From Deltaproteobacteria bacterium (GTDB taxonomy: Bacteria > Desulfobacterota > Desulfobacteria > Desulfobacterales > JAFDCJ01): a stretch of DNA of 6,179 bases. Below, one piece after another: positions 1 through 5,262 of the stretch. The stretch lies in NCBI GenBank assembly GCA_024277475.1, contig JAJRVC010000577.1, positions 1 through 6,179 of the forward strand, written 5' to 3'. Under the pieces are notes generated by a model. That model saw only the letters and a program-made list of their open reading frames with translations, had not been told where the DNA came from and searched no databases. The position numbers and the translations under genes were made by a program. Each line of letters opens with the position of its first letter. The stretch's first letter is position 1.

Positions 1-306
1 GGTATGGCACGTATGCTGGGACCCATCGTCTTCGTAGTGGTCGTTGTCGGCGGCATGGGATCGTTGACCGGTGCTTTTGTGGCCTCGCTGCTTCTGGGGG
101 CCATCCAGACCTTTGCGGTGGGCCTGGAGTATTCCCTGACGGATCTGTTTGGGCTGTTCGGTGTTTCCCTCAGTTTTCAGGGAGGCATTCTGAAAGACCT
201 GTTCCGGATTCAAATTGCCCACACCGGACCTATTTTACCCTATCTGTTTATGGTATTTATGCTGATCTTCCGGCCGAAAGGTCTCATGGGAACCCGTGAA
301 ACATGA
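1..306 (+). CDS. livH: LivH-type ABC importer inner-membrane permease, C-terminal fragment (5' end outside window)
   Basis: The reading frame is open from base 1 and ends with TGA at 304-306, giving the last 101 or so residues of a permease that is usually near 300 residues. The ATG at 4 is internal, not the start. The visible part begins with the conserved LivH segment VVGGMGSLTGAF, followed by a hydrophobic helix, an amphipathic loop of about 40 residues, a last membrane helix (PYLFMVFMLIF) and the usual LivH ending RPKGLMG. LivH pairs with LivM to form the membrane channel of hydrophobic amino acid (HAAT family) importers. The TGA overlaps the livM start as ATGA, so the two are translationally coupled. 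The family assignment is secure. The substrate cannot be read from this fragment, and the HAAT family also includes importers of urea, amides and aromatic or aliphatic carboxylates. Confidence 0.9.
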   Translation, partial: GMARMLGPIVFVVVVVGGMGSLTGAFVASLLLGAIQTFAVGLEYSLTDLFGLFGVSLSFQGGILKDLFRIQIAHTGPILPYLFMVFMLIFRPKGLMGTRET

Positions 307-1589
307 GCACTATGCCAATTAAAAATTATTCCAAAAAATGGTTGCGCGTATTGGCGCTATGGGCCGGCATGATCCTGTTGCTTGTGTTGCTGCCCTTTTT
401 GCTCCAATCGGGCTTTATGCTCTCCATGGCCAGTGAAATGGGGATCATGATCATATTTGCGCTGTCCTATAACATGCTCCTGGGCCAAAGCGGGATGCTT
501 TCTTTTGGTCATGCCGTCTATTTCGGGCTGGGCGGCTTCATCGCCATGCATGCCCTTAATTTCATCAATGAGGGTGTGCTTTTCCTGCCGATAGAGCTCC
601 TGCCCCTGATCGGCGGTTTAGGTGGTCTGTTCTTTGGTATCATCTTCGGCTATGTATCCACCCGCCGGGCCGGGACCCCTTTTGCACTGATATCTTTAGG
701 AATTGGAGAGCTGATAGCGGCCAGTTCTCTGATGTTGCCCAGTTTTTTTGGTGGCGAGGAAGGTATATCCGGCGACCGCATGGCCGAAATTACGCTGACC
801 CCCTTTGGCTTTGGCCAGCAGATCGAGGTTTACTACCTGATCGCTTTCTGGATGCTGGTCAGCATCGGATTGATGTATCTGTTAACCCAGACCCCGCTCG
901 GCCGTATGTCGAACGCAGTGCGCGACAATCCGGAGCGAACGCCTTTCGTGGGATACAACACTCATATCGTGCGCGCCATCCAGTTTTCCCTATCGGCTTT
1001 TTTCGCCGGTATCGCCGGCGGGCTGTTTGCCATTAATTATGAAATCGTCACTGCCGAAGTCGTGGGGGCCATCCCTTCGGCCAATGTGCTGATGATGACC
1101 TATATCGGCGGCATCGGTTACTTTTTCGGTCCCATCCTGGGCGCCATCCTGATCACCATCATGGAGCTTATGCTGTCCAACATTACACATGCCTGGGTGC
1201 TTTACTACGGGCTGATGTTTGTTGCCATGATTATGTGGGCCCCGGGCGGCCTGGCCGGTTTGATCATGATGCACAAGCCCCTCTGGCAGGGCCGGGTCCT
1301 GGCTGGTGTCCTCAAAGCATACGGCGTCATAGCGGGGCCGGTCATTATTTTATTTTTGGGATGCATGATATTCATCGAAATCAATTACCATCTCTCCCTG
1401 AGCATAAAGCCCGAAGATCCCCTGCACATCTTTGGCATCGAATTCTACGCCCAATCGATCTGGCCCTGGATTATTTCCATTGCACTATCTATCGGGGGTC
1501 TGGTCCTTTTCCTCAGGAGCCGGCGCCTTGTCAGCCGGGCCTGGCAAACCGCCGGTAAGCAACTCAAACAAAAGGATTCAGGATCATGA
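303..1589 (+). CDS. livM: LivM-type ABC importer inner-membrane permease with C-terminal two-helix extension
   Basis: This 428-residue polytopic membrane protein is the second channel subunit of the importer. The family hallmark is at residues 61-71 (GQSGMLSFGHA) after two N-terminal hydrophobic stretches. The cytoplasmic coupling-loop region that contacts the ATPases is around 198-218 (PLGRMSNAVRDNPERTPFVG), followed by the Gly-rich helix FFAGIAGGLFA and by YIGGIGYFFGPILGA. The usual LivM ending (WAPGGLAGLI, from residue 312) is followed here by about 105 more residues, with two further hydrophobic segments (near 336-358 and 391-406) and a basic tail. E. coli LivM has a similar total length, but as far as I recall its extra residues are at the N-terminus. 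The start ATG at 303 overlaps the livH stop, with a weak GGGAA about 10 bases upstream; ATG 312 is a less likely alternative. The stop overlaps the livG start (ATGA at 1586). Confidence 0.93.
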   Translation: MSTMPIKNYSKKWLRVLALWAGMILLLVLLPFLLQSGFMLSMASEMGIMIIFALSYNMLLGQSGMLSFGHAVYFGLGGFIAMHALNFINEGVLFLPIELLPLIGGLGGLFFGIIFGYVSTRRAGTPFALISLGIGELIAASSLMLPSFFGGEEGISGDRMAEITLTPFGFGQQIEVYYLIAFWMLVSIGLMYLLTQTPLGRMSNAVRDNPERTPFVGYNTHIVRAIQFSLSAFFAGIAGGLFAINYEIVTAEVVGAIPSANVLMMTYIGGIGYFFGPILGAILITIMELMLSNITHAWVLYYGLMFVAMIMWAPGGLAGLIMMHKPLWQGRVLAGVLKAYGVIAGPVIILFLGCMIFIEINYHLSLSIKPEDPLHIFGIEFYAQSIWPWIISIALSIGGLVLFLRSRRLVSRAWQTAGKQLKQKDSGS

Positions 1590-2338
1590 CAAAAGAGGCG
1601 CTTGAGCTCATTGACGTCCACAAGAGCTTTGGCAACAGCAAAATCATCAACGGTGTCAATCTGGCCATTCATCGCGGAGAACGGCACGCTATCATCGGCC
1701 CCAACGGTGCCGGCAAATCGACCCTGTTCAATCTGATCAGCGGTTTTTACCAGGTCAGCAAAGGGCATATTAAGCTGGGTGGCCATGACATTACGAACAA
1801 TGCGCCTCACCAGATCAACCGTCTGGGTTTGTCGCGCAGTTTTCAGGTTACCAATATTTTCCCCCGGATGAGTGTTTTTGAGAACATCCGCTGCGCCCTG
1901 TTGTGGCCGCTGAAATATAAGTACTCCTTCTGGCACCACTGCAATCGTCGCAAAGAGCTGAATCAAAAGACCGAATTGCTGCTGGAAAAAATCAATATGA
2001 TTGACCGGCAAAAGATCCCCGCCGGTGAACTGGCCTATGCCGAGCAACGCGCCCTGGAGGTCGGTGTTACGATTGCCGGTGGGGCCGATGTGATTCTGCT
2101 GGACGAACCCACAGCCGGCATGAGCCACAGTGAAACAGATCGGGCCGTTAACCTGATCCGCAGTGTCACCGAGGACAAGACCCTCGTGGTGGTCGAACAT
2201 GATATGGGCGTTGTATTCGACCTGGCCGACCGTATCTCGGTACTGGTTTACGGTGAAATCATCGCCACCGGCGAACCGGACGAGATTCGCAGCAATGCCG
2301 ATGTTCAGGAAGCGTACCTGGGAAAGGAGGTGGCTTGA
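1586..2338 (+). CDS. livG: LivG-type ABC importer ATP-binding subunit
   Basis: This 250-residue cytoplasmic ATPase (E. coli LivG is about 255) powers the LivHM channel. Motifs in order: Walker A GPNGAGKST at 38-46, Q-loop Gln87 in SRSFQ, signature region LAYAEQ at 149-154, Walker B VILLDE with Asp173 and the catalytic Glu174, D-loop TAGMSHSE, and the switch histidine His205 in VVEHDM. The C-terminal stretch (VYGEIIATGEP then AYLG) is typical of the LivG family. The one oddity is Ala152 in the signature, where LivG proteins such as that of E. coli have Gly (LAYGQQ); I believe a YAEQR subgroup of LivG-like proteins exists, but this is from memory. The start ATG at 1586 overlaps the livM stop, with AAAGGA at 1571-1576 spaced 9 bases. 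It most likely dimerises with LivF, whose gene follows with no gap. Confidence 0.95.
   Translation: MTKEALELIDVHKSFGNSKIINGVNLAIHRGERHAIIGPNGAGKSTLFNLISGFYQVSKGHIKLGGHDITNNAPHQINRLGLSRSFQVTNIFPRMSVFENIRCALLWPLKYKYSFWHHCNRRKELNQKTELLLEKINMIDRQKIPAGELAYAEQRALEVGVTIAGGADVILLDEPTAGMSHSETDRAVNLIRSVTEDKTLVVVEHDMGVVFDLADRISVLVYGEIIATGEPDEIRSNADVQEAYLGKEVA
2324..2330 (+). promoter_or_regulatory. Strong Shine-Dalgarno for livF, inside the 3' end of livG
   Basis: AAGGAGG lies 8 bases before the ATG at 2339 and is encoded within the last codons of livG. It fixes the livF start and, with the directly abutting TGA/ATG, points to coupled and efficient translation of the two ATPase subunits. It is the best ribosome binding site in the window. 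Confidence 0.85.
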
Positions 2339-3034
2339 ATGCTTGAAATCAAAGACTTGCATGCATATTACGGCCAAAGCCATATCCTGCAGGGCGTAAA
2401 TCTCGAAGTTAATGAGGGTGAAATCGTGAGCCTGCTGGGCCGCAACGGCGTGGGCCGCTCGACCACCTGCAAGACGATCATGGGGCTCGTATCTCCTAAG
2501 GGATCGATCATGTACCGGGGCCATGAGATCGCCGGTCTGAAACCGCATCTGATTGCCCGCCAGGGCATTGGATTTGTCCCCGAGGACCGCTGGATTTTTC
2601 CGGGACTTACCGTTCTGCAGAACCTGGAACTGGGCCTCAAGGGCCGCAGTGATAAGGGCCGCTGGAGTTTTAAAGATGTATTCCGTCTGTTCCCCAAGCT
2701 GGGTGAGCGGTCCAATGTTAATGGCGGCCTCATTTCGGGGGGGGAGCAGCAGATGCTGACTATCTGCCGCACACTCATGGGCGACCCCGATTTCATCATG
2801 ATTGACGAACCCACTGAAGGCCTGGCACCCAAAATGGTTGAATTGGTGAGGGAATTGATCGAGGAGATCGCTCGAAGAGGTATTTCGGTGCTGCTGGTGG
2901 AACAGAAGATGAGCATCGCCTTGAAGATTTCCCAGCGAATTTATATCATGGGGCATGGACAAATTATTTTTGAAGGCACACCTGAAGATCTGAAAACCAA
3001 TCAAACCATTCGCAAAGAATGGCTGGAAGTCTAA
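2339..3034 (+). CDS. livF: LivF-type ABC importer ATP-binding subunit with arginine in place of the Walker A lysine
   Basis: This 231-residue cytoplasmic ATPase (LivF proteins are usually 230-240) is the second nucleotide-binding subunit of the importer. Motifs: Walker A region GRNGVGRST at 34-42, VPEDRWIF at 80-87 (LivF proteins carry Glu here where other ABC ATPases have the Q-loop Gln), signature ISGGEQQ at 132-138, Walker B FIMIDEPTEG with Asp156 and Glu157, and LLVEQK with Gln189 at the switch-histidine position (Gln is normal for LivF). The striking point is Arg40 (codon CGC, 2456-2458) where the phosphate-binding lysine of Walker A belongs. Two or three base changes separate CGC from a Lys codon, so a simple read error is unlikely. 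The rest of the protein is well conserved, so it is not a decaying gene. I recall LivF-like sequences with a GRST ending, so this may mark a subgroup. The TGA of livG directly abuts the ATG. Confidence 0.94.
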   Translation: MLEIKDLHAYYGQSHILQGVNLEVNEGEIVSLLGRNGVGRSTTCKTIMGLVSPKGSIMYRGHEIAGLKPHLIARQGIGFVPEDRWIFPGLTVLQNLELGLKGRSDKGRWSFKDVFRLFPKLGERSNVNGGLISGGEQQMLTICRTLMGDPDFIMIDEPTEGLAPKMVELVRELIEEIARRGISVLLVEQKMSIALKISQRIYIMGHGQIIFEGTPEDLKTNQTIRKEWLEV

Positions 3035-3036
3035 CG

Positions 3037-3071
3037 ATTGAATATTGAAAATTGAAGAATAAATAATCAAG
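3037..3071. repeat. Degenerate tandem array with 7-base period
   Basis: Five consecutive 7-base units start two bases after the livF stop codon. The first three are nearly identical (consensus ATTGAAN, at 3037, 3044 and 3051); the last two (3058-3064 and 3065-3071) have drifted to AATAAAT and AATCAAG. The phase is kept throughout. It resembles the short tandemly repeated repetitive (STRR) heptamers known from some cyanobacterial intergenic regions in style only. Confidence 0.6.
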
Positions 3072-3109
3072 GAACCCTTGGAAGGACGAATGACAAAAGA
3101 CGAGTTAAG

Positions 3110-3144
3110 GAATCCTGTCGATTCTAGTTTGTCGTAATGACAAA
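3110..3144. repeat. Two adjacent small inverted repeats in the livF-ligase spacer
   Basis: GAATC at 3110-3114 pairs with GATTC at 3120-3124 over a 5-base loop. TTTGTC at 3128-3133 pairs with GACAAA at 3139-3144 over a 5-base loop. The surrounding block (about 3076-3160) looks like a worn dispersed noncoding element rather than a terminator, because no T-run follows either stem. The pairing is directly visible; any function is unknown. Confidence 0.4.
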
Positions 3145-3161
3145 GCGCAGCGATGCCACTT

Positions 3162-3209
3162 AATCATTCAACTAATCGACTATCTACCTAATCAACTATT
3201 TAACTTTTA
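3162..3209. repeat. Degenerate tandem array with 8-base period
   Basis: Six consecutive octamers can be read at 3162, 3170, 3178, 3186, 3194 and 3202, with consensus close to AACTAATC. Pairs of units also make a 16-base direct repeat (3172-3187 against 3188-3203) with 13 of 16 identical bases. The array ends about 10 bases before the ligase Shine-Dalgarno, so it would lie in the ligase leader if transcription begins upstream. No function is evident. Confidence 0.5.
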
Positions 3210-3219
3210 TATTCAAACC

Positions 3220-3224
3220 GGAGG
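3220..3224 (+). promoter_or_regulatory. Shine-Dalgarno of the acyl-CoA ligase
   Basis: GGAGG lies 7 bases before the ATG at 3232 and selects it over the second in-frame ATG at 3244. The resulting N-terminus (MLG then a hydrophobic stretch) agrees with the AlkK-type ligase family as I recall it. Confidence 0.8.
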
Positions 3225-3231
3225 TTTACTT

Positions 3232-4866
3232 ATGTTAGGTTTAATGCAAGATCGCCCGTTATTGATTTCATCTTTGATTGAGTTTGCAGCGTCAAATCAT
3301 GGCAATGAGGAAATTGTTTCCCGAACTGTAGAAGGTCCTATTCATCGGTATACATACACAGATTGCAGGGCCCGATCCCGGCGGCTGGCCAAAGCCCTGG
3401 AGAAGCTGGGTATCGAAAAAAGCGATCGAATCGGCACCCTGGCCTGGAACGGATATCGCCATGTGGAAATCTATTACGGAGTCTCCGGCATGGGGGCCGT
3501 CTGCCACACCATTAACCCACGGTTGTTTCCCGAGCAGATTGTCTATATCGTCAACCATGCGGAAGATAAATATATATTTATGGATCTGACTTTTGTCCCG
3601 CTTATCGAAAAATTAGTCGGTCAGCTCCCCACGGTAAAGGGGTTTGTTATCATGACCGATGAGGCTCATATGCCGGAGACAGCGCTGCCGAATGTTATCT
3701 GCTATGAAACCCTGGTAGCATCTGCGGATGATGATTATCGGTGGCCGGTATTTGATGAGAACACCGCTTCTTCGCTTTGCTACACTTCCGGTACCACCGG
3801 GAATCCCAAAGGGGTGCTGTTCAGTCACCGTTCCACCGTTTTGCACAGCTATGCCGTCTGCATACCGGATGGTTTGGGCTTGTGCAATCTGGAAACCATC
3901 CTGCCGGTGGTTCCCATGTTTCACGTCAATGCCTGGGGCATTCCCTACGCTTCCGCCATGTGCGGCGCCAAGATGGTCATGCCCGGCGCCCGGATGGATG
4001 GGGAAGCTCTTTATGAACTGATGGAGAGTGAACAAGTAACCCTGTCTGCCGGCGTGCCGACTATCTGGATGATGTTGCTGGCTTATATGAAGGAAAACAA
4101 CAAGAAATTTTCCAGTATGAAACGGACGGTCATTGGAGGGGCGGCGGCACCCAAGGCGATGATTGAAACTTTCGAAAAAGATTACGATGTCAATGTCATC
4201 CATGCCTGGGGAATGACGGAAATGAGTCCCTTGGGAACCGCCTGCAACCTGAAAAAGAAGCACTGCGATTTATCCTTGGACGACAGGATCGAGTTGTCCC
4301 TCAAACAGGGCCGCGCCGTCTATGGTGTCGATATGAAAATCGTCGATGGTACCGGCAACGAACTGCCATGGGATGGTAAGGCCTTTGGTAATCTATTGGT
4401 GCGTGGTCCCTGGATTACATCAGGCTATTTTAAAGGCGAGGGCGGTGACGCGGTGGATGATGACGATTGGTTTGACACGGGCGACGTGGCCACCATTGAT
4501 CCGGACGGCTACATGCAAATCACCGATCGATCCAAGGATGTCATTAAATCCGGTGGCGAATGGATATCTTCCATCGACTTGGAAAACGAGGCTGTCGGTT
4601 GCCCGGGTATTGCGGAGGCGGCCGTAATTGCCGTGTCACATCCCAAATGGGATGAGCGCCCACTGCTGCTTGCCGTCAGGGAGCAGGGTTCCGCCGTCAC
4701 AAAAGATGAAGTTATCGATCACCTAAGGGGATCGCTTGCAAAGTGGCAACTGCCGGATGACGTCATTTTTGTCGACGAATTGCCGCATACGGCAACCGGC
4801 AAGATTTTAAAAACAAAATTGCGTGCCGAATTCAAGGATCATAAACTACCGACCGTTACGGAATAG
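3232..4866 (+). CDS. AMP-forming fatty-acyl-CoA ligase, AlkK-like (medium/long-chain)
   Basis: This 544-residue soluble enzyme of the ANL superfamily activates a carboxylic acid with ATP to an acyl-adenylate and then to the CoA thioester. All core motifs are intact: the Gly/Thr-rich phosphate loop [11 protein letters not shown] at 184-194, the acid/adenine-binding stretch HAWGMTEMS at 324-332, WFDTGD at 413-418 with the ribose-binding Asp418, the hinge region [15 protein letters not shown] at 432-446, and the C-terminal catalytic lysine Lys524 in TGKILK. The N-terminal segments CHTINPRLF and [17 protein letters not shown] and [12 protein letters not shown] closely resemble Pseudomonas AlkK as I remember it, and the length (about 546 in AlkK) fits. 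AlkK acts on medium-chain fatty acids; the real substrate here could also be a long-chain, branched or aromatic acid. It stands alone between two Liv-type importers, suggesting activation of an imported acid. The family is certain; the substrate is inferred. Confidence 0.93.
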   Translation: MLGLMQDRPLLISSLIEFAASNHGNEEIVSRTVEGPIHRYTYTDCRARSRRLAKALEKLGIEKSDRIGTLAWNGYRHVEIYYGVSGMGAVCHTINPRLFPEQIVYIVNHAEDKYIFMDLTFVPLIEKLVGQLPTVKGFVIMTDEAHMPETALPNVICYETLVASADDDYRWPVFDENTASSLCYTSGTTGNPKGVLFSHRSTVLHSYAVCIPDGLGLCNLETILPVVPMFHVNAWGIPYASAMCGAKMVMPGARMDGEALYELMESEQVTLSAGVPTIWMMLLAYMKENNKKFSSMKRTVIGGAAAPKAMIETFEKDYDVNVIHAWGMTEMSPLGTACNLKKKHCDLSLDDRIELSLKQGRAVYGVDMKIVDGTGNELPWDGKAFGNLLVRGPWITSGYFKGEGGDAVDDDDWFDTGDVATIDPDGYMQITDRSKDVIKSGGEWISSIDLENEAVGCPGIAEAAVIAVSHPKWDERPLLLAVREQGSAVTKDEVIDHLRGSLAKWQLPDDVIFVDELPHTATGKILKTKLRAEFKDHKLPTVTE

Positions 4867-4890
4867 CGAAGATTCGCCTCAAACCGAATA

Positions 4891-4982
4891 CTGGATACTC
4901 GATGCTTGCTGGAGCGAAGCGGAAATCCAGTCTTTAGCGGGGATAAAATAAGGATAGTTATCTTTTACAATCCTGTATCCAG
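4891..4982. repeat. Possible small palindromic element bounded by 8-bp inverted repeats
   Basis: CTGGATAC at 4891-4898 is the exact inverted complement of GTATCCAG at 4975-4982, bounding 92 bp. A further ATCCAG occurs inside at 4925-4930 next to the GAGCGAAGCGG stretch. This looks like a remnant of a dispersed noncoding repeat or miniature element. There is no coding capacity and no clear target-site duplication, so the call is tentative. Confidence 0.3.
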
Positions 4983-5093
4983 AAACCAGCTTCATCAGTC
5001 TCAATCCAAAATTTAAAGCCAAGCTGGCAATTGTTTGGGAAATGAGCAATTTAAACTATGTTTCCGGATTTTTAATGCTATCTTTGTCCTGAC

Positions 5094-5129
5094 CCTTAAC
5101 CCAGAACGTTGAACCCTGAACCTGTGAAC
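5094..5129. repeat. Degenerate tandem array with 7-base period (AAC-ending units)
   Basis: Units at 5094, 5101, 5108 and 5115 are exactly 7 bases, and a fifth at 5122 has one extra base. All end in AAC and the consensus is close to NNTGAAC (for example GTTGAAC and CCTGAAC). It shares period and a TGAA core with the array at 3037-3071, so both spacers in the window carry the same kind of repeat. Confidence 0.6.
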
Positions 5130-5144
5130 GGCTGCTATTTTCTA

Positions 5145-5173
5145 TTGACAATATAAGACGTTCTTGGCATGAA
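5145..5173 (+). promoter_or_regulatory. Candidate sigma70 promoter for the second livM
   Basis: A perfect -35 hexamer TTGACA sits at 5145-5150. With a 17-base spacer the -10 position is CATGAA (5168-5173), a poor match, but a TG at 5165-5166 gives an extended -10 arrangement. Transcription would begin near 5180 and leave a leader of about 80 bases. The -35 is convincing and the -10 is weak, so this is a possible promoter only. Confidence 0.35.
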
Positions 5174-5176
5174 TGA

Positions 5177-5216
5177 TTTGCCCTTTTTATTGCGGAGCCG
5201 ATCTCAAAAGGGTAGA
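5177..5216 (+). promoter_or_regulatory. Leader hairpin upstream of the second livM
   Basis: CCCTTTT at 5181-5187 pairs exactly with AAAAGGG at 5206-5212. The stem extends outward to 11 pairs (5177-5187 with 5206-5216) if two G-U pairs are allowed, with an 18-base loop. It lies between the candidate promoter and the ribosome binding site at 5249, so it could shape the mRNA leader. No T-run follows, so it is not a simple terminator. No known riboswitch class is recognised. Confidence 0.35.
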
Positions 5217-5248
5217 ACGCTCTATCTGCCTGATTTAATTCCGACACC

Positions 5249-5253
5249 GGGAG
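5249..5253 (+). promoter_or_regulatory. Shine-Dalgarno deciding the second livM start
   Basis: GGGAG lies 9 bases before the ATG at 5263. It favours 5263 over the in-frame TTG at 5257 (too close) and the ATG at 5269 (15 bases away). An in-frame TAA at 5236-5238 bounds any upstream extension. Confidence 0.65.
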
Positions 5254-5262
5254 CAATTGCGT

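Larger units (their letters stand above)
3035..3231. other. Noncoding spacer between livF and the acyl-CoA ligase
   Basis: This 197-bp stretch has no convincing gene. From left to right it holds a heptanucleotide-period array (3037-3071), a middle block with two small adjacent hairpins (3110-3124 and 3128-3144), an octanucleotide-period array (3162-3209) and the ligase ribosome binding site. I see no clear rho-independent terminator after livF (no GC-rich stem with a U-run) and no convincing sigma70 pair before the ligase. Whether the ligase is co-transcribed with livHMGF therefore stays open. Confidence 0.7.
4867..5262. other. Noncoding spacer between the ligase and the second livM
   Basis: This 396-bp region has no convincing gene on either strand. 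It contains a small palindrome at the ligase stop (4866-4877), a possible short inverted-repeat element (4891-4982), an imperfect AT-rich hairpin (5006-5038, with GCCA and TGGC as the inner stem), a 7-base-period array (5094-5129), a candidate promoter (5145-5173), a leader hairpin (5177-5216) and the Shine-Dalgarno of the next gene. The size of the gap and the promoter candidate suggest a new transcription unit starts here. Confidence 0.7.

Noticed and set aside
1445..3070. A 541-codon open frame on the minus strand, opposite livG and livF
   Set aside because: It is fully antisense to two well-conserved ATPase genes, has no recognisable domain and has a His/Gln-rich composition typical of a shadow frame. 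Its length comes from the codon bias of the real genes.
3037..3209. A CRISPR-like array in the livF-ligase spacer
   Set aside because: The units are 7-8 bases and contiguous with no spacers, which does not fit a CRISPR array.
3208..3213. TATATT as a -10 element for the ligase
   Set aside because: No acceptable -35 lies 16-18 bases upstream, and the transcript would start within the ligase Shine-Dalgarno.
4866..4877. GCGAAGATTCGC palindrome at the ligase stop as a terminator
   Set aside because: The stem is too short once a minimal loop is allowed, and no T-run follows.
5056..5256. A 66-codon minus-strand frame in the second spacer
   Set aside because: It covers the heptanucleotide array, the promoter candidate and the leader hairpin, has a poor start context and no recognisable protein features.
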